DNA of 9,958 bases from an uncultured beta proteobacterium (GTDB taxonomy: Bacteria; Pseudomonadota; Gammaproteobacteria; Burkholderiales; Burkholderiaceae_C). The stretch is taken from positions 1-9,958 of the forward strand of contig CAIOLZ010000236.1 of assembly GCA_903859265.1 (NCBI GenBank), given 5' to 3'. A model generated the notes under the pieces. The model saw only the letters and a program-made list of their open reading frames with translations. It ran no database searches and was not told the DNA's origin. The first letter of the stretch is position 1. Each line of letters starts with the position of its first letter. This document shows positions 1-7,077 of this stretch, piece by piece. The translations under genes and the position numbers were made by a program.

Positions 1-397
1 CCGCCGCAAGGATAAAAACACTGGTGAAACTATTGAGGACACTCAATGGCACCGCGTTACGTTCTACGACCGATTAGCCGAAATCGCCGGGGAATATGTC
101 AAAAAAGGCCGTCCGATCTATGTTGAAGGCCGGCTGAAATACGGCAAGTACACGGATCAGGCCGGCGTCGAGAAAAATACCGTGGACATCGTCGCCACCG
201 AACTGCAGTTGCTCGGTGGACGCGAGGGCATGGGCAGCCCCGGGGGTAACGACGGTTACGGTGAAGAAGGCGCGGCACCACCCGCCCGCCGCCCCGCGCC
301 CGCTGCCCGGCCTGCAGCGGCTCCGGCCGCCCGCACCGCGCCCGCGGCCCGGCCTCCTACCGGGTTTGATGACATGGATGACGATATTCCGTTTTGA
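1..397 (+). CDS. ssb: Single-stranded DNA-binding protein SSB, 3' part (5' end outside window)
   Basis: SSB coats single-stranded DNA during replication, recombination and repair, and recruits partner proteins through its acidic tail. The reading frame enters at base 2 and runs 131 codons to TGA at 395-397. The visible part starts inside the OB fold (RRKDKNTGE, then the strand TQWHRVTFYDRLAEIAGEY) and continues through VKKGRPIYVEGRLKYGKY to DIVATELQLLG. These are typical SSB strands with conserved W, Y and G positions. A Gly stretch and an Ala/Pro/Arg-rich low-complexity linker follow. The protein ends in DDMDDDIPF, the canonical partner-binding tip, so the C-terminus is intact. Compared with typical SSBs about 40 N-terminal residues lie outside the window. 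The next gene is convergent. Identification is secure; the Ala-Pro linker is longer and more repetitive than the Gly-rich linker of E. coli SSB. Confidence 0.97.
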   Translation, partial: RRKDKNTGETIEDTQWHRVTFYDRLAEIAGEYVKKGRPIYVEGRLKYGKYTDQAGVEKNTVDIVATELQLLGGREGMGSPGGNDGYGEEGAAPPARRPAPAARPAAAPAARTAPAARPPTGFDDMDDDIPF

Positions 398-460
398 CCC
401 CGGAGTGCCATGGCAGGCCAGGTGTCAGGCGCAGGGGGTTTGCGCAGGCCTGTCTCCAGA

Positions 461-482
461 AAACGCGCGATGCCACGCGTTT
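461..482. terminator. Weak inverted repeat at the convergent 3' ends of ssb and the TPR/ATP-grasp gene
   Basis: AAACGCG (461-467) and CGCGTTT (476-482) form a 7-bp stem with an 8-nt loop. It overlaps the TAA stop of the - strand gene and lies 63 bp after the ssb stop. Its place between convergent genes fits a bidirectional terminator. Neither side is followed by a real run of T, so this is only a possible terminator. Confidence 0.25.
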
Positions 483-2301
483 ACGTTGAGGTAAGGCCAA
501 CAACAAGCGTATTGAACGCGTCGAATATATTTTTGACGTACTCGTTCTTGTGATTGAGCGGCCCGTTGGCATCTTCCCCGTGCACCAGCATCGTGGCATT
601 GGCCTCAAACACCAGGACACGCCCGTCTGGCAGTATTGAAAAGTCAACGCCACAGTAATCCAGATCCATCGCCAGTCCGATTTGTTCGAGCGCATCCATC
701 GCCTTATCACCGATCGCGACGCGCGGCGTTTTCAAAAATACAAGCTCCTCGTCGAGCTTCCACCGGATGTCTGGCATATCGGCGCTCAGGTAATGAACGA
801 TCCAGTTGGGACTGATGGCGAGGTGGTAGGGAAAAGCCTGGCGGTTGATGAAGATGATCCGGTATTTCCGGTAAAAACCATCGGCTGACCGGTAGTCAAC
901 ATAGTTGCTGGCGTAATAGGCCTCGGCGTCAAAGCAGCTGACCTTGTGCAAATCTTCCGGCGTTTCGAGCTTTTCAAGGTGGTCCCCGCCGTGCGATCCC
1001 GATGGCCGAATAATGATCGGAAATTTCAGCGCCGTCGAAAGCTGCACTGCTTGTTTGAATCCGGCAGTCTCGCTGCGCAGGGTGGTGGCACACACCACGT
1101 TGTCAATGGCTGAAAACAAGCTGCCGATTTGATCGCGCGCGGTGCGGGCAATCAGCATCGGTGAATTCAAGAGTGGTTTTGTGTTGGCGGCAAGAAATAT
1201 CGACACTGAAGCCTGGGTAGCTTCGACGGAGTCACTGTCACCAATTGCGTTGAAAACAATATCGTATTTCGGCAGACGTTCCATATCGGCTGGTGTGAAA
1301 TACTCCATGACGCAAAAAATGCGTCCGTAATAACTCGGCGGCCAAAGGTGTTCAACCGGAATGTTTCCATTGCCGGAACTCCATAAAAGCAGCACTGTGG
1401 TGCGGGGCTCGTCCGGGCCATCCACGATCAAGCAGTTACTGCTGTAAGCAGCGTCCAGATGCGTCTGGGCTTGTGCTCTTTTGCCCTGTTTTTGCAATAT
1501 GGACGCCATGTTCTGGTGCGACTCAAGTTGGGTCGGATCCAATGCCAGGGAGTGGCGGTACATTTCCAGCGCAGGTTCCCATTCTTCCCGGGTGAAGTAA
1601 ACCGTACCCAGATTGAAAAATGCCATCGCGTAATCCGGTTTGCAGTGCAACGCTTGCCGGTAGTAGTGGATCGCCTCGTCGTAGCGCTTCTGGTTTTTAG
1701 CCACCACGCCCAAGTTGTTGTAGGCCTCGGCGTAATCCGGTTTGATTTCTATCGCCGCTTTGGCACTGAGCGCAGCGGCATCAAATTGTTTGAGCGCGAT
1801 GAGCGCCGCAGCCATGTCGTTGTGGGCCTGCACAAACTGCTTGTCGCGGCTTAATATTTCCTGGTAGCAAAGGATGGCATGCGCATATTTGCGAAGGTGC
1901 TGCAGGGTGCTTCCGTAGTTGAACCAAGCAGCCAGATTTTGCGGATCCAGCCCGACCACCCTGTCATACACCAGAACGGCCTGCGAATACCGCTTCAACT
2001 CACGCAGCGTATTCGCCAGCGTGTGATTCAGGTTGGGGTTGTCGGGTGCAAGGGAAACCGCGGTCTGCATCAGCTCCAGTGCGCGCTCGCTTTGACCGCG
2101 TTGTTGGGCCAACACACCGCATAGACACAAAGCATCGGCATCGGCCGGATTGTCCTTGAGCAGTTCTGTGTATATCGCCTCCGATTGCTCAAGCTGCCCG
2201 TCCAGATGCAGGTCGAGTGCAGTCTGCAGACGCAGGGCACGCAGCTGTAACGGCGTGGCATTGGCCGGGATGGGTGTTTCGCTGGTCTGGGTCGTGCGCA
2301 T
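481..2301 (-). CDS. TPR-repeat protein fused to a C-terminal ATP-grasp (glutathione-synthetase/RimK-like) domain
   Basis: The protein has 606 residues from ATG at 2301, or 614 from an in-frame TTG at 2325; numbering below uses the longer form. Residues about 36-295 form eight tandem 34-residue TPR units with the usual G/A, Y/F and P positions, e.g. AYNNLGVVAKNQKRYDEAIHYY. After a linker (about 300-395) comes an ATP-grasp-like fold: FPIIIRPSGSHGG (435-447) resembles the nucleotide-binding strand and glycine loop. Near the end, D561 (CGVDFSILPDG) and E574/N576 (VFEANA) match the metal ligands of the family. ATP-grasp enzymes join a carboxylate to an amine or thiol through an acyl phosphate; the substrate here is unknown. 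There is no signal peptide or membrane segment, so it is probably cytosolic. The ATG start is preferred because an extended -10 element sits just upstream of the TTG. It is the last of four same-strand genes and may be transcribed separately. Confidence 0.85.
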   Translation of the reverse strand: MRTTQTSETPIPANATPLQLRALRLQTALDLHLDGQLEQSEAIYTELLKDNPADADALCLCGVLAQQRGQSERALELMQTAVSLAPDNPNLNHTLANTLRELKRYSQAVLVYDRVVGLDPQNLAAWFNYGSTLQHLRKYAHAILCYQEILSRDKQFVQAHNDMAAALIALKQFDAAALSAKAAIEIKPDYAEAYNNLGVVAKNQKRYDEAIHYYRQALHCKPDYAMAFFNLGTVYFTREEWEPALEMYRHSLALDPTQLESHQNMASILQKQGKRAQAQTHLDAAYSSNCLIVDGPDEPRTTVLLLWSSGNGNIPVEHLWPPSYYGRIFCVMEYFTPADMERLPKYDIVFNAIGDSDSVEATQASVSIFLAANTKPLLNSPMLIARTARDQIGSLFSAIDNVVCATTLRSETAGFKQAVQLSTALKFPIIIRPSGSHGGDHLEKLETPEDLHKVSCFDAEAYYASNYVDYRSADGFYRKYRIIFINRQAFPYHLAISPNWIVHYLSADMPDIRWKLDEELVFLKTPRVAIGDKAMDALEQIGLAMDLDYCGVDFSILPDGRVLVFEANATMLVHGEDANGPLNHKNEYVKNIFDAFNTLVVGLTST

Positions 2302-2328
2302 GCGGAACGTCAATTGTTGGTGCAATTA

Positions 2329-2337
2329 AATATACCA
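2329..2337 (-). promoter_or_regulatory. Candidate extended -10 promoter of the TPR/ATP-grasp gene
   Basis: Read on the - strand this is TGGTATATT, a TGn extended -10 followed by 4 of 6 bases of TATAAT. It lies 27 bp upstream of the ATG at 2301 and 3 bp upstream of the alternative TTG, so a transcript from it would favour the ATG. There is no well-spaced -35 (a TTTACA lies only 9 bp upstream). No clear Shine-Dalgarno precedes either start. Confidence 0.35.
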
Positions 2338-2400
2338 AGCTGCTGTAAACCGCAGCGCTGTCCCGCCAAGAGGGAGTACGGCCGCGAAACGTCCTGCGCC

Positions 2401-3333
2401 TCAGCTTGCTCGAATCCGCCGGCTCCAATTGTCGATCGCGGTGTGCAAGCTTACGGCCATGATGCCCATCAGGACCCCGACGCCGCCCACCACAAAGCCC
2501 GGCTCAACGGGTTCGCCGAGCAGCGTTGCGCCCAGGATCACACCCATGACAGGGGTCAAAAAAGTGAAGACGCCCAGGCGCGAGGCCAGGTAATGGCGCA
2601 GCAGCCAAAACCAGGCCAACAGGCTGGCAAACGACATGATGAAGGTCTGGTAGGCCAGGCTGGCCCACACCAGCGGCGAAGGCGCGAAATAGGTTTGGCC
2701 TGACAGGACTGCCGCAGGCAGCAGCAGAAGGAAGGCACCACCAAGTTGGTACAGCAAGGTCTGGTTGGGCGCGGTGTTGGACAGGCGCGTGCTGCGGATG
2801 ACTACGGTCGTAGCGCCCCACGCTGCGCCGCCCATGAGGGCCAGTGCGTCGCCGAGCAAGGAGACCTGCGCTGCGGCCGCTGGCCCCGACTTGTTTGACG
2901 CGCCGCCCCAAAATGCGTAGGCCACGCCGCAAAATGACAGCGCAATACCGCACCACTGTGTGACGGACAAACGCTCGCTCGGCAACTTGAGGTGCAAGCC
3001 GATGGCCGCGAAAACGGGAGCGGTGTAGAGAAAGACCACGGTGTGGCCGGCGCTGGTGCGCCGCAACGCCTCACCAACACCGATATATTCGAGTCCAAAA
3101 AGTAATCCGATCACCGCGCCCGGTCGCCAGCACGACCAGTCAAAACGCTCTTTGCGCCAGAGCATCAATAGCGTGACCAGCACAAATGCGGCGCCCGAGC
3201 GCAGCGCAATTTGCATCATGGGCGCGATGTTGTGGGCGACCGCTTTGACCGCAATTTGCTGCAGACTCCAGATCAGGCACAGCACGATCATCATGGCGCA
3301 GACGGTTTTGTCCAGCGGTTTTCTTTGGTTCAT
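2401..3333 (-). CDS. EamA/DMT-superfamily inner-membrane transporter (RhaT/YdcZ-like permease)
   Basis: The protein has 310 residues and about ten predicted hydrophobic helices in two similar halves, the double-EamA layout of drug/metabolite transporters. The first half opens with VCAMMIVLCLIWSLQQIAVKAV, where the W-S/G-xx-x-x-K pattern of the first EamA helix is visible. It continues with RSGAAFVLVTLLML, then LEYIGVGEALRRTSAGHTVVFLYTAPVFAA. The second half includes GDALALMGGAAWGATTVVIRS and ends with FTFLTPVMGVILGATLLGEPVEPGFVVGG, the typical last EamA segment. The length is normal for the family. Members export amino acids, metabolites or drugs, and the sequence does not reveal the substrate. 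The ATG at 3333 lies 32 bp after the response-regulator stop, so it is probably co-transcribed with the two-component genes. No good Shine-Dalgarno is visible, which fits translation on a polycistronic message. Confidence 0.9.
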   Translation of the reverse strand: MNQRKPLDKTVCAMMIVLCLIWSLQQIAVKAVAHNIAPMMQIALRSGAAFVLVTLLMLWRKERFDWSCWRPGAVIGLLFGLEYIGVGEALRRTSAGHTVVFLYTAPVFAAIGLHLKLPSERLSVTQWCGIALSFCGVAYAFWGGASNKSGPAAAAQVSLLGDALALMGGAAWGATTVVIRSTRLSNTAPNQTLLYQLGGAFLLLLPAAVLSGQTYFAPSPLVWASLAYQTFIMSFASLLAWFWLLRHYLASRLGVFTFLTPVMGVILGATLLGEPVEPGFVVGGVGVLMGIMAVSLHTAIDNWSRRIRAS

Positions 3334-3365
3334 CAGGAGTTTCGCAGTGCGCTTGGTGCGCAGGA

Positions 3366-4361
3366 TCAGATTCGTGTTCGATTAAGCAGGTTGGCCAGTA
3401 TGGAGGCCGCCAGCGTTGCCAGTGACTGGATGAACTGTACCTGCCGCCGCGAGAACGGCACCACCCGAGCGTTGCCCGCGTCGAGTGCATTGAGAAACTG
3501 CAGAACACCCAGTACCAAAGTGCCGCGGTGCACCATGGGCACGTTCATGCAGGAGACCGTCTGGTAATGCGTTGCATGGTCCGCTTCCAGGGTTCTGGTG
3601 GGGTCAAACCGTGTGTCCTGGGGGATGGCGTCAATCAGCACCGTTTGCCGGTGCATGGCACAAAAGGCCACGACTTCGGGCACGCCACCATTCTGTGCGT
3701 CCTGCAACGGAAGTACCAGTTCGGGCAGGCCGCATGCATGTGTGTGAGCAGCCAATTGCAGCGAAGACTGTTCCGTCATGCGGAAAAACCGCGCAGCATC
3801 GCAGTGCAGCAAACTTTGACCGGCGAGCAGGATGCGCTGTAGCAGCTTGGAGTAATCCTGTTCGCCGGAAAAATCGATGCCCGCGGCCACGATGCGTTCG
3901 AGTTGTGCGCTGTTTTGCTCCAGAGTCAGCGTGCGGGCCTGCACCATGCTCTCCAAATAGCTGGCGTAATTTTTGAGTTGCAAATGGGTCTGAATGCGGG
4001 ACAGGACCACGGCCGGGTGAGCCGGTTTGGTGAGGTAATCGCAAGCACCTAGCGCCAGGCCTTTTTCTTCGTCATGCCGCTCCGATTTTGCGGTCAGGAA
4101 AATAATCGGAATACCCCAGGTTTTCGGGTCACTTTTGATCGCTTCGCAGACCTTGTAGCCATCCATGCCCGGCATCATGATGTCCAGCAAAATCAGATCA
4201 GGGGGCGTTGCTGATCGGACTATTTCCAGTGCCCGCTCGCCACCCGTTGCGATTTTGACTTTGTAGTGGTCGTTGAGAACATCGCTCATCAGCGCCAGAT
4301 TGGCCGGCGTGTCATCGACGAGCAGCAGCGTCGCTTTTTGCTTGAAATCAAAGTTGTCCAT
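3366..4361 (-). CDS. Response regulator with REC receiver and GAF domain, no recognised output domain
   Basis: Residues 12-130 are a full receiver domain: acidic pair D17/D18 (LLLVDDTPANL), phosphoacceptor D61 (LILLDIMMPGMDG), T91 (FLTAK) and K113 (YLTKP). Numbering is from a possible TTG at 4364; the ATG one codon later (4361) is the likelier start. A short helical, probably coiled-coil, linker (about 128-160, YASYLESMVQARTLTLEQ) leads into a GAF-type sensor domain (about 165-325), with FDPTRTLEADH and SCMNVPMVHRGTLVLGVLQFLN as typical core strands. The protein ends at RTRI right after the last GAF helix. In relatives REC-GAF is often followed by an HD-GYP, GGDEF or kinase module; none is present here and only 32 bp separate the stop from the next gene. 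It starts 26 bp after the hybrid-kinase stop, so it is the probable phosphotransfer partner. A role as a phosphate sink or protein-interaction switch is inference. Confidence 0.92.
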   Translation of the reverse strand: MDNFDFKQKATLLLVDDTPANLALMSDVLNDHYKVKIATGGERALEIVRSATPPDLILLDIMMPGMDGYKVCEAIKSDPKTWGIPIIFLTAKSERHDEEKGLALGACDYLTKPAHPAVVLSRIQTHLQLKNYASYLESMVQARTLTLEQNSAQLERIVAAGIDFSGEQDYSKLLQRILLAGQSLLHCDAARFFRMTEQSSLQLAAHTHACGLPELVLPLQDAQNGGVPEVVAFCAMHRQTVLIDAIPQDTRFDPTRTLEADHATHYQTVSCMNVPMVHRGTLVLGVLQFLNALDAGNARVVPFSRRQVQFIQSLATLAASILANLLNRTRI

Positions 4362-4387
4362 CAACGGCTCAAAAAAAATTAACCCAA

Positions 4388-6946
4388 TTACCGCTGGTGT
4401 TGCAAATTGGGGGAGGCGGTCACCACCGCGTCGGCGAGTTGTTGCGCAGCATCCCAGAATTCATAGTTTTTTATCGCAATGTCGAGCTCGTGAAAATGCG
4501 CCGGATAGTGTGTCCGGAACAGGCTGGCATATTGCTCAAACAGACGCGGCGCCAAGGCATCATCGTCGTCGAGCAGTTGCAGCAGCTGTGTGGTGACGCT
4601 TTCAATCGACGGCGGAGCCTGGGTGTTGCTGGCCTCAGTGACTTCGCCAAACACATACGAGGCGTATTCACCATGCACCTGGTGTAGTCCGATGCGCGTT
4701 TCCAGCCCTTCAATGTCGCCGGGCAAACCCGCTCTTGAAGCGGCCGCCAGCGCCGGCGTGCGCAGACGGATCCACTTGATCAGCAAGCGCTCCAGCGCTT
4801 CGGGATCTATCGGTTTGCTGACAAAATCCTGCATACCGGCCTGCAGGCACCGCTCCTGGTCCTGGCGCATGGCGCTGGCCGTCATGGCGACGATGGGCAG
4901 CTGGGCCGCCGTCAGCGTTTTGCGGATTTCGATGGTTGCCGCAATGCCATCCATGACCGGCATTTGCATGTCCATCAGCACCAGATCCCACGCCTCGGGT
5001 GCGTCTGCCAGTCGATCGGCCGCCCGGCGACCGTTGTCCACCAGTTCCACCTCGAAGCCGGCGTCGGTCAAAATTTCCTGAATCACTTGCTGGTTGACCG
5101 GGTTGTCTTCGGCCACCAGAATCCGCGCGCCAGATCGCGCTTTTAATGCGGCCGCTACGTCCTGCAATGCGCTGCTGGCAGGCGCAACTGCCTGCGATTC
5201 GCCTCGCATGGCCCGCAGGGTGGCGCTTAATAATGTGGCCGGATTGACGGGTTTGATCAGCACGTCATCAATCCCCGCCTCGCGCGCCGTGGCAAGAATT
5301 TCCTGGCGCCCGTAGGCCGTCACCATCACCATGCGTGGAGTGTGTTTGAGCGCCATCGCCGAGATCCATCGTGCCAGGTCAATGCCGTCCATACCCGGCA
5401 TTTGCCAGTCGAGAAAGACGATTTCATAAGGATCGTTTTTCCCGTCTTCGGACGTGAGTGCAGCAATCGCGGCGTCAGCGCCATCCACCGCATCCACCAT
5501 CAGGGTCATGTCGTTAAGGAGGTCGAGCATCACCAGTCTGGCATGTTCGTTATCGTCCACCACCAGCGCGCGGCGCCCGCGCAGATCGGGTTGCATTGCC
5601 GGGGAGGGCGGCTGGTCGGCAGCCTTTTTCAGGCACGCGGTAAACCAGAAGTTGGAGCCCACTCCAATCTCGGACTCCACGCCGACCTCGCCGTGCATCA
5701 AGCCCACGAGGTGTCCGCAAATCGCCAGTCCCAACCCGTTGCCTCCGTACGGGCGCGTCGCCGATGCATCGCCTTGATGCGCGCCCTGAAATAGGCTGCG
5801 CGTCTGAGCCGCTGTGAGCCCGATGCCGGTGTCGCGCACATCAAACCGCAGCAGCAATGCGTCGCTGCTTTGTTCCAGTGGATAGACCTCAACCGCTACC
5901 TCGCCCCGTTGCGTGAACTTGATGGCGTTGTCCACATAGTGGTTCAAAATTTGCGCCAACCGCGAGGCGTCACCTTGGAGACGGTCAGGAACCGCGGCGT
6001 TGACGTTGACGATCAGCTCAATGTTTTTCCCCTGCAGTTTTTCACCTGCCTTATGGACCATGCTCGCTATCACCTCGCTGAGTGTGAAGTCGGCTTCCTC
6101 TACCGCGAGCTGGCCGGATTGGATACCGGAAAAATCAACCACATCGTTGATCAGGCCCAGCAGGTGTTGCCCGGATGCCTGGATCTTTTTGACAAAGTCG
6201 CTTTGCACCGGCCGCAAATTGGTCTTCAGCGCTAGGTGGGCAAGCCCCAAAATCGCGTTCAACGGTGTCCGGAGTTCGTGGCCCATGTTGGCGAGCAATG
6301 CCGATTTTGTTGGGCCAGTCTTGTCGGCGCGGGTGCGATCGGTCACATCCAGCAAGGCGGCAAGCAAAACCACTTGACCGGTGTCGGGGTTGCGGACCCG
6401 TTCGGCGATTTCGCGCAGCCAAACTGTGGCGCCGTCAGCCGGACGTTTGAGCGCATAAACGGTGTCGTAGCGCTCGATTGCACCGCCTATTGCCTGTTGC
6501 AGGCATTCGAGTGCCGATGCCGCGCGGTCAGGCTCGCCAGCGGCAACCACTGCATCACGCCAGACTGAACTTTCATAAAGGTTTGTGTGGGGGTTTGGTG
6601 CGAGACCTGCCATTTCGGCCGCACGCGCTGACAGATGCATCCGATCGGGCCCATGCTGACACTCGATGTGCCAGGTTCCCGTTTTGGCCAGCTCCAGGGC
6701 CTTGAGGGCGTAAAACGCTTCGACGCCGGATCTGCGTTCGTCGCGCCCGCTGTGTGCCAACAGGGAGATCGACCAGACCAACATGCCAGCAAGCACCCAC
6801 AGAAGCAATCCGCAAGCGGTGAAGGCGTTGGCCATGGCCCATGCTCCGCCGGCCAGACCCAAAACTACCGCCGAGCCCAAAGTGAGGACGGCCCGCCGAT
6901 AAGGACGTTCCGTGGATGCGATGAAGTGGGAGGCTAGGTTGAACAT
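4388..6946 (-). CDS. Membrane hybrid sensor histidine kinase: 2 TM, PAS, HisKA, HATPase, two REC domains, degenerate Hpt tail
   Basis: The protein has 852 residues and should sense a signal, autophosphorylate and pass phosphate along internal receivers. Two hydrophobic segments (about 19-39 and 42-64) anchor the N-terminus, with almost no periplasmic loop between them. A PAS-like domain (about 73-205) ends in LLDVTDRTRA. HisKA carries the phospho-histidine H223 in NMGHELRTPLN. The ATPase has the N-box (N340, DNAIKFT), G1 (DTGIGL, 372-377) and G2 (GNGLGL, 402-407). REC1 has D464/D465, D513 (LDWQMPGMDG), T543 and K565. REC2 has E613/D614, D659 (MDMQMPVMDG), T689 and K711. The last 110 residues begin like an Hpt domain (GDIEGLETRIGL) but lack any A-H-x-L-K-G motif, then resume with a helical segment commonly found after Hpt. 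The ATG at 6946 is the only start fitting the TM segments; no strong Shine-Dalgarno precedes it. It heads a probable operon with the REC-GAF regulator and the transporter. Confidence 0.95.
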   Translation of the reverse strand: MFNLASHFIASTERPYRRAVLTLGSAVVLGLAGGAWAMANAFTACGLLLWVLAGMLVWSISLLAHSGRDERRSGVEAFYALKALELAKTGTWHIECQHGPDRMHLSARAAEMAGLAPNPHTNLYESSVWRDAVVAAGEPDRAASALECLQQAIGGAIERYDTVYALKRPADGATVWLREIAERVRNPDTGQVVLLAALLDVTDRTRADKTGPTKSALLANMGHELRTPLNAILGLAHLALKTNLRPVQSDFVKKIQASGQHLLGLINDVVDFSGIQSGQLAVEEADFTLSEVIASMVHKAGEKLQGKNIELIVNVNAAVPDRLQGDASRLAQILNHYVDNAIKFTQRGEVAVEVYPLEQSSDALLLRFDVRDTGIGLTAAQTRSLFQGAHQGDASATRPYGGNGLGLAICGHLVGLMHGEVGVESEIGVGSNFWFTACLKKAADQPPSPAMQPDLRGRRALVVDDNEHARLVMLDLLNDMTLMVDAVDGADAAIAALTSEDGKNDPYEIVFLDWQMPGMDGIDLARWISAMALKHTPRMVMVTAYGRQEILATAREAGIDDVLIKPVNPATLLSATLRAMRGESQAVAPASSALQDVAAALKARSGARILVAEDNPVNQQVIQEILTDAGFEVELVDNGRRAADRLADAPEAWDLVLMDMQMPVMDGIAATIEIRKTLTAAQLPIVAMTASAMRQDQERCLQAGMQDFVSKPIDPEALERLLIKWIRLRTPALAAASRAGLPGDIEGLETRIGLHQVHGEYASYVFGEVTEASNTQAPPSIESVTTQLLQLLDDDDALAPRLFEQYASLFRTHYPAHFHELDIAIKNYEFWDAAQQLADAVVTASPNLQHQR

Positions 6947-7077
6947 GATGAAGTTGGAATAGTTTTTTAATCTGGTTTTAGAATGTATTTACAGCATTAA
7001 TTTCACATTAATGTCGTTTTTCAAGACTTTAAAGCAATATATTCAATATCCGGACTGCGATACCGCTGCTATTTTTC
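6947..7077. promoter_or_regulatory. AT-rich divergent intergenic region between the hybrid kinase and the first winged-helix/TPR regulator
   Basis: This 131-bp gap is much richer in A/T than its neighbours and must hold promoters for both directions. A plausible -10 for the + strand gene is TATATT at 7038-7043, 34 bp before its ATG; no good -35 lies at the right distance, as at many activator-dependent promoters. I could not assign a convincing - strand promoter for the kinase. No Shine-Dalgarno precedes the ATG at 7078. Confidence 0.6.
6995..7013. promoter_or_regulatory. Operator-like repeat: CATTAAT twice at 11-bp spacing, also a 7-5-7 inverted repeat
   Basis: CATTAAT occurs at 6995-7001 and again at 7006-7012, exactly 11 bp apart (one helical turn). 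Because ATTAATG at 7007-7013 is the reverse complement of the first copy, the same 19 bp also read as an inverted repeat with a 5-bp centre. Direct repeats of 11 bp are the usual binding pattern of PhoB/OmpR-type winged helices, and the adjacent gene encodes such a domain. It lies 24 bp upstream of the candidate -10 at 7038, a usual activator position. The binding protein is inferred. Confidence 0.45.

Noticed and set aside
283..360. Repetitive GC-rich stretch in ssb that could be read as a DNA tandem repeat.
   Set aside because: It simply encodes the Ala/Pro/Arg linker of SSB (APAARP-type repeats); the frame is open and the acidic tail follows intact.
414..452. CAGGCC (414-419) and GGCCTG (447-452) as an ssb terminator.
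   Set aside because: The stem is 6 bp with a 27-nt loop and no T-run; too weak to annotate.
481..2301. Idea that the ATP-grasp protein is a graspetide (RiPP) ligase.
   Set aside because: No small precursor ORF with a repeated acidic core is visible nearby, and the TPR fusion is not typical of known graspetide enzymes.
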